Source of the DNA: Arthrobacter sp. EPSL27
Lineage (GTDB): Bacteria; Actinomycetota; Actinomycetes; Actinomycetales; Micrococcaceae
NCBI RefSeq assembly: GCF_001512305.1
Contig: NZ_LNUT01000005.1
Span: 375,090-439,089 of the forward strand
DNA length: 64,000 nt
Reading direction: 5' to 3'
The notes under the pieces: model-generated
Seen by the model: only the letters and a program-made list of their open reading frames with translations
Told to the model about the DNA's origin: nothing
Databases searched by the model: none
Made by a program: the position numbers and the translations under genes
Shown: piece by piece, positions 27,501 through 37,669 of the stretch
How the letters are laid out: the number at the start of each line of letters is the position of its first letter
How positions within the stretch are numbered: position 1 is the first letter of the stretch

Positions 27501-28225
27501 GCACTGCCGCCATTTACCGCACCTCCATCGCGCATGTGCGGCGCACCCCGCTGAAGAATGCGTTCACCTACCGGAGCTACAGCTGGTATGTCGACGTCGA
27601 CCGGCTCCCCGCACTGCCCGGCCTGCTCCGCCCGCTGGCCGGGTTCCGCGCCGCCGACCACCTGGGGGACCCGCACGGAACCCTGCGCGGCAACGTCGAA
27701 AGGTTCCTCGCAACGCGGGGGATCACGCTCGACGGCGGCCGGATCACCATGCTGGCCAGCGCCCGCGTCTTCGGGCACGTGTTCAACCCCATCAGCCTCT
27801 TCTGGTGCCACACCGCCGCCGGGGAGCTGCGCTGCGTCCTCGCCGAGGTCCACAACACCTACGGCGAACGGCACTGCTACGTCCTCGAGACGGACGGCTC
27901 CGGCCGGGCCACCGTGCCCAAGGAGTTCTACGTCTCGCCCTTCAACGACGTCGACGGCCGGTACCGGATGAAGCTCCCGGAACCCGGCGAACGCCTGTCG
28001 GTCTCGATCGTCCTGGAGCGCGAGGGGCAGCAGCCGTTCGTCGCCACCATGGACGGGGACCGCCGCCCGGCCACCGTGCCGAACATCCTTGCCGCGGCGT
28101 TCGCGGTCCCGCTGGCACCCCTGCGCGTCACCGCGCAGATCCGCTGGCAGGGAATTAAGCTGTGGGCACGCCGGCTGCCCATCATCAAAAGACCCCACCA
28201 CCCTTCACAGGAGGCAGTTCAGTGA
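27497..28225 (+). CDS. DUF1365 domain protein
   Basis: A 242-residue protein whose ATG 27497 overlaps the previous stop (ATGA). Family hallmarks are an N-terminal RRTPLKNAFTYR, then FGHVFNPISLFWC and AEVHNTYGERHCY, with a Lys-Glu-Phe-Tyr-Val-Ser-Pro-Phe segment after it. DUF1365 proteins accompany FAD amine-oxidase-like and cyclopropane-synthase-like genes. I know of no proven reaction. Confidence 0.93.
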   Translation: MSTAAIYRTSIAHVRRTPLKNAFTYRSYSWYVDVDRLPALPGLLRPLAGFRAADHLGDPHGTLRGNVERFLATRGITLDGGRITMLASARVFGHVFNPISLFWCHTAAGELRCVLAEVHNTYGERHCYVLETDGSGRATVPKEFYVSPFNDVDGRYRMKLPEPGERLSVSIVLEREGQQPFVATMDGDRRPATVPNILAAAFAVPLAPLRVTAQIRWQGIKLWARRLPIIKRPHHPSQEAVQ

Positions 28226-29679
28226 CAATGACCGAAGCAACCGGATCCGCCGCAGGGCGGGGCCACGAGGCCACCTCGGCTGCGCGGCCCGGCACTGTCC
28301 CCGCGGGTGCCGCAGTTCCCGCAGGCACTGTTCCCGGCAACCCAGTTCCCCCAAGCGCAGTTCCCTACACCGTTCCCCAGGCCCCTGCCGCCGTCGACGC
28401 CGCCATCTGGCCCAGCATTGCGACGGTCCCGTCCGGCCTCAAGGCCAAGGTCGCCGGCCGGGCAGCGGACGCCATCTTCAAGGCCGCCGTGCGCCGGCTG
28501 CCCCTCGAGGTCCGGTACCCGGACGGGTCCGTCCTGGGCCGGGCACCCGAGCCCGGGGTCACCTACCCCGTCATGACCATGAACCGGCCCGAGGCGTTCG
28601 CCGCCCGGCTCGGCGACGGCGGGCTGATCGGCCTGGGGGAGTCCTTTATGGCCGGGGACTGGGACGCGGATGACCTGACCGCCGTCATGGAGGTCTTCGC
28701 CGCCCGGGTGGGGACCCTGGTGCCCGAACCGCTGCAGAAGCTGCGCGCCCTCTACCTCCCGCGCCAGCCGCGCAGGGAGCGCAACACGGAGCAGAACACC
28801 CGCTCCAACATCTCCCGCCACTACGATCTCTCGAACGAGCTCTTCGCCACGTTCCTGGATTCGACCATGACCTATTCCAGCGCCCTGTTCCCGGAATCGG
28901 GCCAGGCGCTGCAGGGCGTCGCCTGGGACGGCCTCGCCGCCGCGCAGCAGGCCAAGATCGACCGCCTCCTCGACAAGGCCGGCGTCAAGGAAGGCACCCG
29001 GGTGCTGGAAATCGGCACCGGCTGGGGCGAGCTCGCACTCCGGGCCGCCGCCCGCGGCGCCACCGTCTACTCCGTCACGCTCTCCAGCGAGCAGCAGGAG
29101 CTGGCCCGCAAACGCGTGGCCGACGCAGGCTACACGGACGCCGTCACGATCGAGCTCAAGGACTACCGTGCGGTGGAAGGCGAGTACGACGCCGTCGTCT
29201 CCGTGGAGATGATCGAGGCCGTGGGCTTCGAATACTGGGCCACGTACTTCCAGACGATCGAACGGGTCCTGGCGCCCGGCGGCAAGGTGGCCATCCAGGC
29301 CATCACCATCGCCCATGACCGGCTGATGGCCACCCGCACCAGCTACACGTGGGTGCACAAGTACATCTTCCCGGGCGGCGTGATCCCCTCGGTGCGCGCC
29401 ATCGAGGACATCACCGCCAAGCAGACCGGACTGCGGGTCCGTGAACGCCTCGCCATGGGCGAGCACTACGCCCAGACGCTGCGGCTCTGGGAGGAACGCT
29501 TTATGGACCGCGCCGACGAGGTCAACGCGCTGGGCTTCGACGCGATCTTCCAGCGGATGTGGCTGTTCTACCTCTGCTACTCCCGCGCAGGCTTCGAGAC
29601 CGGCTACCTCGACGTGCAGCAGATCGTGCTGGACCATGCCTCCGTGAAGGGCGCCGCAGCGAAGGGGGCAGCCGCATGA
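28222..29679 (+). CDS. Cyclopropane-fatty-acid-synthase-like methyltransferase 1
   Basis: A 485-residue SAM-dependent methyltransferase acting on unsaturated phospholipid acyl chains. HYDLSNELF is at residues 200-208, and the SAM motif EIGTGWGEL is at 263-271. EMIEAVG and the YCDVQQ-like C-terminal segment (YLDVQQIVLDH) also match. Start GTG 28222 lies seven nt after AGGAGG and overlaps the DUF1365 stop; ATG 28228 is the alternative. The first 55 residues are a disordered Val-Pro-rich stretch absent from typical family members. The product may be a methylene-bridged or 10-methyl branched fatty acid. Confidence 0.92.
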   Translation: MTMTEATGSAAGRGHEATSAARPGTVPAGAAVPAGTVPGNPVPPSAVPYTVPQAPAAVDAAIWPSIATVPSGLKAKVAGRAADAIFKAAVRRLPLEVRYPDGSVLGRAPEPGVTYPVMTMNRPEAFAARLGDGGLIGLGESFMAGDWDADDLTAVMEVFAARVGTLVPEPLQKLRALYLPRQPRRERNTEQNTRSNISRHYDLSNELFATFLDSTMTYSSALFPESGQALQGVAWDGLAAAQQAKIDRLLDKAGVKEGTRVLEIGTGWGELALRAAARGATVYSVTLSSEQQELARKRVADAGYTDAVTIELKDYRAVEGEYDAVVSVEMIEAVGFEYWATYFQTIERVLAPGGKVAIQAITIAHDRLMATRTSYTWVHKYIFPGGVIPSVRAIEDITAKQTGLRVRERLAMGEHYAQTLRLWEERFMDRADEVNALGFDAIFQRMWLFYLCYSRAGFETGYLDVQQIVLDHASVKGAAAKGAAA

Positions 29680-30914
29680 CGGCACCGCTCGCGTCAACCA
29701 TCGAGCAGGTCCTGCGGCCCGTCGTCGGCGGTGACCTTCCGGTCCGGCTGGTGGTGTGGGACGGCAGCGAGGCAGGGCCCGCCGGCGCCCCGGTGGTCCG
29801 GCTGAACTCCCCGGACGCCATCCGGCGCCTGCTGTGGGCACCGGGCGAACTGGGCGCCGCCCAGGCCTACGTCACCGGGGAACTCGACGTCGACGGCGAC
29901 CTCAACTCGGCGCTGGAACACCTGTGGAAGGTGGTGCGGGACCGCGGCCTCACCGGCATCCGGCCCACCCCGGCCGTGCTGGCGGGCGTTGCCCGGATTG
30001 CCCGCGACGCCGGCGCCCTCGGTGCCCCGGCCCAGCCCCCGGCCACCCAGGCCCGGGTCCGGGGACGGCTGCACAGCCTGATCCGCGACCGCGCCGCGAT
30101 CAGCCACCACTACGACCTCAGCAACGATTTCTACGCCCTGATCCTGGACCCGCAGATGGCCTACTCCAGCGGATACTGGACGGATTCGTCCGAGAGCCAT
30201 GGGCTGGAGGACGCGCAGCGGGACAAGCTCGATTTGGTGTGCCGCAAGATCGGCCTCCGGCCCGGAATGCGCCTGCTGGACATCGGCTGCGGGTGGGGAT
30301 CGCTCAGCCTGCACGCCGCGCAGCATTACGGCGCCGAGGTGGTGGGTGTCACCCTGTCCCGGGAACAGAAGGCGTTCATCGACGCCCGGATCCGGGAACG
30401 CGGGCTTGAGGACCGGGTGGAGATCCGGATCCAGGACTACCGGGAAATCCCGGACGGGCCGTTTGACGCCGTCGCCTCGCTGGAGATGGGCGAGCACGTC
30501 GGCCAGCGGAACTACCCGGTCTACGCGGCCGCGCTGTTCAACAACGTGGTGCCCGGCGGCCGGGTGCTGGTCCAGCAGATGTCCCGCCGCGGCAAGCACC
30601 CCGGCGGCGGCGCGTTCATCGAGTCCTTCATCGCCCCGGACATGCACATGCGCCCGGTGGGGGAGACGCTCGGCTTCCTGGAGGCCGCGGGCCTGGAGGT
30701 CGAGGGTGTGCAGGGGATGCGGCGGGACTACGTCCGCACCCTGGAAGCCTGGTACGCGCGGTTCGAAGAGAACCACGATGCCGCCGTCGCCATGATGGGC
30801 GAGGAAGTGGCCCGGGTGTGGCGGCTCTACCTGGTGGGCGCGCTGCGCAGCTTCGCCGAGCGCCGGATGGGCGTGGAGCAGATCCTGTGCAGCAGGCCGG
30901 AGGCCGGCCTCTAG
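29676..30914 (+). CDS. Cyclopropane-fatty-acid-synthase-like methyltransferase 2
   Basis: A 412-residue paralogue of the preceding gene, coupled to it by ATGA at 29676. HHYDLSNDFY precedes the SAM motif DIGCGWGSL at residues 202-210, and EMGEHVG follows. It lacks the Val-Pro-rich N-terminal stretch of its neighbour. The divergence between the two copies suggests different acyl substrates or different products. A strong terminator follows, so it ends the four-gene operon. Confidence 0.92.
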   Translation: MTAPLASTIEQVLRPVVGGDLPVRLVVWDGSEAGPAGAPVVRLNSPDAIRRLLWAPGELGAAQAYVTGELDVDGDLNSALEHLWKVVRDRGLTGIRPTPAVLAGVARIARDAGALGAPAQPPATQARVRGRLHSLIRDRAAISHHYDLSNDFYALILDPQMAYSSGYWTDSSESHGLEDAQRDKLDLVCRKIGLRPGMRLLDIGCGWGSLSLHAAQHYGAEVVGVTLSREQKAFIDARIRERGLEDRVEIRIQDYREIPDGPFDAVASLEMGEHVGQRNYPVYAAALFNNVVPGGRVLVQQMSRRGKHPGGGAFIESFIAPDMHMRPVGETLGFLEAAGLEVEGVQGMRRDYVRTLEAWYARFEENHDAAVAMMGEEVARVWRLYLVGALRSFAERRMGVEQILCSRPEAGL

Positions 30915-30944
30915 CCCGGACGCTGTCAGACGCATCACGCTGCC

Positions 30945-30976
30945 AAAAGGCGGGCACCCCCGGGTGCCCGCCTTTT
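30945..30976 (+). terminator. Rho-independent terminator of the lipid-modification operon
   Basis: A perfect 15-bp stem (AAAAGGCGGGCACCC with its complement) and a two-base turn end in TTTT. It lies 31 nt after the second methyltransferase stop. Confidence 0.92.
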
Positions 30977-31385
30977 GCGTGTTTCCGGCCACTACATCCA
31001 GTGCTTAATGGCACGCCGGAGGGGTGCGGACCCTATGCGCGACACGCCGTCTCCGGCGCGACACGCAGGGGCATTAATTGTGCAAAGGTACTCCACAGCC
31101 TGTGGATTTCGTCCGCCGGAATGGCGGATTCTCGGACATTTTGAGGCACCCCGCCTGTGGACTGGGGGTGCATTAAATGACATACTTGTAATACATCATC
31201 TTGGGGTCCGCACCGGACTCTTGCACTACATGTAGTATCGACATACAGTTCCAGACGAAGAGTTCCGAAGCGCAGCAGAGGCTCAGCTCACCCGGCGCAG
31301 CTCATCGCAGGAAACACCACGCAGTGGTTTTCACACAGCAGAATTCACGCAGTACCAAAGACTTCAACAAAAGGGGACAGGGACC
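30977..31385 (+). promoter_or_regulatory. nrdHIEF control region with NrdR-type boxes
   Basis: This 409-nt region has no convincing gene. ACTACATGTAGT at 31225-31236 is a perfect palindrome and matches the NrdR box. A weaker copy, ATACTTGTAAT, lies near 31182-31192, about 44 bp centre to centre (roughly four helical turns). NrdR is the ATP/dATP-sensing repressor of ribonucleotide reductase genes. Two inverted repeats lie further upstream: TCCACAG-C-CTGTGGA at 31092-31106 and TCCGCC-N5-GGCGGA at 31112-31128. AAAGGGGACAGGG precedes the nrdH start. Confidence 0.75.
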
Positions 31386-31631
31386 ATGACCGTTACGGTT
31401 TACACGAAGCCGGCCTGTGTTCAGTGCAACGCGACCTACCGCGCGCTGGACAAGAAGGGCATCACCTACCAGAGCGTCGACATCTCGCAGGACGCGGATG
31501 CCCTCGAGCGCCTGAAGGCCCTGGGCTACATGCAGGCCCCGGTGGTCGTTACGGACCAGGACCACTGGTCCGGTTTCCGCCCCGACAAGATCGAAGAGCT
31601 GGCGCAGGCGTCCGCCGTCGCCGTCGCCTGA
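31386..31631 (+). CDS. nrdH: Glutaredoxin-like protein NrdH
   Basis: NrdH is the thioredoxin-reductase-driven electron donor of class Ib ribonucleotide reductase. It has 81 residues with the redox motif CVQC (Cys11, Cys14) and the family signature WSGFRPDKI near residue 61. It is the first gene of the nrdHIEF operon. nrdI begins 38 nt later. Confidence 0.96.
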   Translation: MTVTVYTKPACVQCNATYRALDKKGITYQSVDISQDADALERLKALGYMQAPVVVTDQDHWSGFRPDKIEELAQASAVAVA

Positions 31632-31669
31632 ACCGCTTCGACAGAACATTCATCGATGAGGTGACCCCC

Positions 31670-32137
31670 ATGGCACTGGCAACCGCCGGCATCACGCCGG
31701 CAACAGGGACCCGGACCACCGGCAGCCACCTCATCTACTTCTCGTCCACCTCCGAGAACACGGCACGCTTCGTCCGGAAGCTGGGCCTCGACGCCGCCCG
31801 GATCCCCCTCCACGCGAGGGAACCGGCGCTCGTGGCAACGGAGCCGTTCGTGCTGGTGCTTCCCACGTACGGCGGCACCGGGGGAGAAGGATCTGTACCA
31901 AAGCAGGTCATCCGGTTCTTGAACGATCCGGGCAACCGGAAGCTGATCCGCGGAGTGATCGGCGCTGGAAACACCAACTTCGGGGACAACTACTGCATGG
32001 CCGGCGACATCATCGCCGCGAAGTGCAAGGTCCCGCACCTCTATCGCTTCGAACTCATGGGGACGCCGGAAGACGTCAACCGCGTACAACAAGGATTGGA
32101 AGAGTTTTGGACACGACTGTCGCAGACAAAGCAGTAA
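31670..32137 (+). CDS. nrdI: Flavodoxin-like protein NrdI
   Basis: NrdI supplies the oxidant that assembles the dimanganese-tyrosyl cofactor of NrdF. It has 155 residues. The FMN site has [14 protein letters not shown], then LPTYGGTGG and [12 protein letters not shown]. Start ATG 31670 lies shortly after GAGGTG; a GTG at 31661 is in frame but overlaps that binding site. Its end overlaps the nrdE start by 31 nt. Confidence 0.96.
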   Translation: MALATAGITPATGTRTTGSHLIYFSSTSENTARFVRKLGLDAARIPLHAREPALVATEPFVLVLPTYGGTGGEGSVPKQVIRFLNDPGNRKLIRGVIGAGNTNFGDNYCMAGDIIAAKCKVPHLYRFELMGTPEDVNRVQQGLEEFWTRLSQTKQ

Positions 32138-34320
32138 CGGAAGGCGCAGCCTTGCACACCGGCCCGGACGCCGCCGTCGAACTTAAGACGAAGCCCGAGA
32201 TGCCGGCTGCCTACAAGGGCCTGGGCTACCACGAGCTCAATGCCATGCTGAACCTCTACGGCCCGAACGGCGAGATCCAGTTCGAAGCCGACCGCGAGGC
32301 CGCCCACCAGTACTTCCTGCAGCACGTGAACAACAACACCGTGTTCTTCCACGACCTCGAGGAAAAGCTCGACTACCTCGTCAAGAACGAGTACTACGAG
32401 CGCGAGACCCTCGACCAGTACACGATGAACTTCATTCGCGAACTGTTCAACCGCGCGTACAAGAAGAAGTTCCGCTTCGAGACCTTCCTGGGCGCGTTCA
32501 AGTTCTACACCTCCTACACGCTGAAGACGTTCGATGGAAAGCGCTTCCTGGAGCGATACGAGGACCGCGTCTGCATGGTGGCCCTGCACCTGGCCCGCGG
32601 CGACGAGAAGCTCGCCACCCAGATGGTGGACGAGATCATCGAAGGCCGCTTCCAGCCGGCCACCCCGACGTTCCTGAACGCCGGCAAGAAGCAGCGCGGC
32701 GAGCTGGTCTCCTGCTTCCTGCTCCGCATCGAAGACAACATGGAATCGATCGGCCGGTCCATCAACTCCGCCCTGCAGCTGTCCAAGCGCGGCGGCGGCG
32801 TGGCGTTCGCGCTGACCAACATCCGCGAGGTGGGCGCGCCGATCAAGCAGATCGAGAACCAGTCCTCCGGCGTCATCCCCGTGATGAAGCTCCTCGAGGA
32901 CAGCTTCTCCTACGCCAACCAGCTCGGTGCCCGCCAGGGTGCGGGAGCGGTGTACCTGCACGCGCACCACCCGGACATCTACCGCTTCCTCGACACCAAG
33001 CGCGAGAACGCGGACGAGAAGATCCGCATCAAGACCCTCTCCCTGGGCGTTGTGATTCCGGACATCACCTTCGAGCTGGCCAAGAAGGACGAGGACATGT
33101 ACCTGTTCTCGCCGTACGACGTCGAAAAGGTCTACGGCATGCCGTTCTCCGACGTCTCGGTCACCGAGAAGTACTACGAGATGGTGGACGATTCCCGGAT
33201 CAAGAAGACCAAGATCAAGGCCCGCGAGTTCTTCCAGACCCTTGCCGAGATCCAGTTCGAATCCGGCTACCCGTACATCATGTTCGAGGACACCGTGAAC
33301 CGGGAAAACCCGATCGACGGCAAGATCATCATGTCCAACCTGTGCTCCGAGATCCTCCAGGTCTCACAGCCCACCACGTACCACGATGACCTGTCCTACG
33401 ATGAGACCGGCAAGGACATCTCCTGCAACCTGGGCTCGCTGAACATCGCCAAGACCATGGATTCGCCGGACTTCGGCCTGACCATCGAGACGGCCATCCG
33501 GTCCCTCTCGGCCGTCTCGGACATGTCCAACATCACCTCGGTGCCCTCGATCGCCCGCGGCAACGACCAGAGCCACGCGATCGGCCTTGGCCAGATGAAC
33601 CTGCACGGCTACCTGGCCCGCGAGCGGGTCCACTACGGCTCCGAAGAGGGCCTGGACTTCACGAACATCTACTTCTACTCGGTGGTGTTCCACGCGGTCC
33701 GTGCCTCCAACCTGCTGGCCATCCAGACCGGCCAGACGTTCGGCGGCTTCGAGAAGTCCAAGTACGCCTCCGGCGAGTTTTTCGACAAGTACACCGAGCG
33801 GGAATGGGTCCCGCAGACCGCGAAGGTTGCGGAGCTGTTCAAGAACATCCACATCCCCACCCAGGATGACTGGCGCGAGCTGAAGGCTTCCGTCATGGAG
33901 CACGGCATCTACAACCAGAACCTGCAGGCCGTCCCGCCCACGGGCTCGATCTCCTACATCAACAACTCCACCTCCTCGATCCACCCGGTGGCGTCCAAGA
34001 TTGAGATCCGCAAGGAAGGCAAGCTGGGCCGCGTGTACTACCCGGCGCCGTACCTGACGAACGACAACCTGGAGTACTACCAGGACGCGTACGAGATCGG
34101 CTACGAGAAGGTCATCGACACCTACGCCGCGGCCACCCAGCACGTGGACCAGGGCCTGTCCCTGACGCTGTTCTTCAAGGACACCGCCACCACGCGCGAC
34201 ATCAACAAGGCCCAGATCTACGCCTGGAAGAAGGGCATCAAGACCATCTACTACATCCGTCTCCGCCAGCTCGCGCTGGAAGGGACCGAGGTGGAAAATT
34301 GTGTTTCGTGCATGCTGTGA
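32107..34320 (+). CDS. nrdE: Class Ib ribonucleotide reductase alpha subunit NrdE
   Basis: The catalytic subunit that reduces ribonucleoside diphosphates to deoxyribonucleotides. It has 737 residues. The redox-active cysteine is in [12 protein letters not shown]. The radical-transfer and active-site segment is NLCSEILQ, and the C-terminal shuttle pair is NCVSCML. The start is TTG 32107 ([10 protein letters not shown]), inside nrdI. The first ATG lies much further in at 32200 and would remove the conserved N-terminus. A homing-endonuclease gene follows where nrdF would be expected. Confidence 0.96.
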   Translation: MDTTVADKAVTEGAALHTGPDAAVELKTKPEMPAAYKGLGYHELNAMLNLYGPNGEIQFEADREAAHQYFLQHVNNNTVFFHDLEEKLDYLVKNEYYERETLDQYTMNFIRELFNRAYKKKFRFETFLGAFKFYTSYTLKTFDGKRFLERYEDRVCMVALHLARGDEKLATQMVDEIIEGRFQPATPTFLNAGKKQRGELVSCFLLRIEDNMESIGRSINSALQLSKRGGGVAFALTNIREVGAPIKQIENQSSGVIPVMKLLEDSFSYANQLGARQGAGAVYLHAHHPDIYRFLDTKRENADEKIRIKTLSLGVVIPDITFELAKKDEDMYLFSPYDVEKVYGMPFSDVSVTEKYYEMVDDSRIKKTKIKAREFFQTLAEIQFESGYPYIMFEDTVNRENPIDGKIIMSNLCSEILQVSQPTTYHDDLSYDETGKDISCNLGSLNIAKTMDSPDFGLTIETAIRSLSAVSDMSNITSVPSIARGNDQSHAIGLGQMNLHGYLARERVHYGSEEGLDFTNIYFYSVVFHAVRASNLLAIQTGQTFGGFEKSKYASGEFFDKYTEREWVPQTAKVAELFKNIHIPTQDDWRELKASVMEHGIYNQNLQAVPPTGSISYINNSTSSIHPVASKIEIRKEGKLGRVYYPAPYLTNDNLEYYQDAYEIGYEKVIDTYAAATQHVDQGLSLTLFFKDTATTRDINKAQIYAWKKGIKTIYYIRLRQLALEGTEVENCVSCML

Positions 34321-34351
34321 TCAACTGGGTTGATTTGCACTAGGGGATGAA

Positions 34352-36114
<1,763 letters not shown>

Positions 36115-36475
36115 GTTCCTCCTGATCCAGCGAAACGACCCCGCACGCGTGGGTTAGAGATTCCGCGCTACTTGAGGTTGTTTCATTCTAGGCGAACCAT
36201 CGTTTCAAGCTAGTTGAACCTTGCCGGACGAAGGGTCGCGACTGGATTCGCGATGCGGTATCTGGCGGCGGAGAGTGTTACGGATCTTGGTTTTGATCCT
36301 GCCGTCAGCCTTACTTGTGGAGATGGGCAAGCGTCGGGCTTAGTCGTGCGATTCCCAACTGAGCCCGACCATCTTCAGAGCTTTCGGCGCCCATTTTCCT
36401 CAACGAGTGCTTTCCCGACCGAGAGCGATGACAACATGGCTGGCGTGCTCCATCCAGACTAAAGAGGATCAAATT
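36115..36475. other. Non-coding left edge of the accessory island
   Basis: This 361-nt region between nrdF and the HNH-SAVED gene is less GC-rich than the DNA before it, and I see no convincing gene in it. An 82-codon TTG-started frame at 36214-36462 has no ribosome binding site or recognisable protein. TTCAA-GCTAG-TTGAA at 36204-36218 is an inverted repeat that could be an operator. The promoter of the CBASS operon should lie here. I found no clear attachment-site repeat. Confidence 0.5.
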
Positions 36476-37669
36476 TTGACCGAGGAACGCAGCACTGAGA
36501 TCGCTCGTAGCACCATCCCCGTGAATGTGCGTGAGCGTATTTGGGGGCGGGCAGCGGCCCGGTGTGTCCTCTGCTCAGAGTGGTTGATTGATTCGACGCA
36601 ATTTTGGCATTCAGTCCCCGTAGGCGAAATAGCACACAACGTGGGTGCTACGTCAGGGCCTGACTCACCCAGGGGCGAGTCGACCTTGACGGCTGACGAG
36701 CGTGCCCAGGAACCAAACCTGTTCCTCTTGTGCCACTCCTGCCACAAGAAGATCGACTCCAAACAGCACAGAGACAGCTACACGGTTGAGTTTCTGGCGT
36801 ACAAGAAAAAGGAACACGAGGAGCGGGTACGGCAGGTAACAGACTTTGCGACGCTGAGGCCGGCAACGGTACTTCGGCTCGTTGCGAGCGTGCGGGGGAC
36901 CTACAGCCCGGTGTCCGGGGCCCAGATTTCGGAGGCGTTGCGCCACGAGGGTCTGACGGGAATGGGGGAAGACACACGGAACGGCTACTTCGAAATTCCT
37001 CTGCCTGACCCCGAGAGTGCCGTGTGGTCGTGGGCACGCGCCGAGGAGCTCATAAACAAGACCGTCGCCAGGGTGTTTGAAGCTATTGGAGCAGAGGACA
37101 CCTCAGTACTGAGTGTGTTTGCGATCGCTCCGGTTCCTGTTCTTATTTATCTGGGCTCTCGCCTGGATGACAAGACCGAGACCGTTCTGCACCGCCGTAG
37201 ACGCGAAGACGCAGTGGATACGTGGGCTTGGCCACCGGCTGGCGCCATGGCGACACATCCCGCTTTTGTAGTCGAAGAAATGCCCATGCCGGGAGTTGCG
37301 TCCGTTGCGGATGCTGTTGAAGGGGTAGTTGTTCTTGTTAGTGTCAGCGCCAGGGTGAACCCTGAACGGATACCGAACGCGCTTGCTGGAATGCCAGTAT
37401 GGGAGCTTCGCCCCGAAACACCTGCTCCAGGTCCCGACCTTATCGGCAGTCGCGCCGCACTCAGCGCCTTCGCCGAATCGTGGCGTGGGGCACTAAGCCT
37501 GCTCGAAGCGACCTATCCCAACGCCTCGAAAGTTCACCTGATTGCCGCAGTGCCAAATACAGCGGCGGTCGCGATGGGACGGCATCATATGCGCGTCGCC
37601 CAGCCGGATTTGGTCCTGTACCAGCGAAACAGCGACGGTTCCTACGAACCAGTAATGGAAGTCAGATGA
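36476..37669 (+). CDS. cap5: HNH-SAVED effector nuclease (CBASS Cap5-like)
   Basis: A 397-residue fusion of an N-terminal HNH nuclease and a C-terminal SAVED domain, the architecture of the CBASS effector Cap5. On phage infection a cyclic nucleotide binds SAVED and turns on DNA degradation. The HNH part has Cys30-x-x-Cys33, the AH motif with His54 in GEIAHN, Asn81, and Cys86-x-x-Cys89-His90 in NLFLLCHSCHK. The SAVED region is about residues 180-397 (FAIAPVPVLIYLGSRL, VHLIAAVPNTAAVAMGR). I chose TTG 36476, seven nt after AGAGGA; ATG 36428 is an in-frame alternative. The stop overlaps the CD-NTase start. Confidence 0.9.
   Translation: MTEERSTEIARSTIPVNVRERIWGRAAARCVLCSEWLIDSTQFWHSVPVGEIAHNVGATSGPDSPRGESTLTADERAQEPNLFLLCHSCHKKIDSKQHRDSYTVEFLAYKKKEHEERVRQVTDFATLRPATVLRLVASVRGTYSPVSGAQISEALRHEGLTGMGEDTRNGYFEIPLPDPESAVWSWARAEELINKTVARVFEAIGAEDTSVLSVFAIAPVPVLIYLGSRLDDKTETVLHRRRREDAVDTWAWPPAGAMATHPAFVVEEMPMPGVASVADAVEGVVVLVSVSARVNPERIPNALAGMPVWELRPETPAPGPDLIGSRAALSAFAESWRGALSLLEATYPNASKVHLIAAVPNTAAVAMGRHHMRVAQPDLVLYQRNSDGSYEPVMEVR

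Noticed and set aside
36155..36170. Weak hairpin after nrdF as a terminator
   Set aside because: CCCGCACGCGTGGG has a bulge, a short stem and no T-run.
36214..36462. 82-codon frame at the left edge of the island
   Set aside because: TTG start without a ribosome binding site and no recognisable protein; may be a chance frame.
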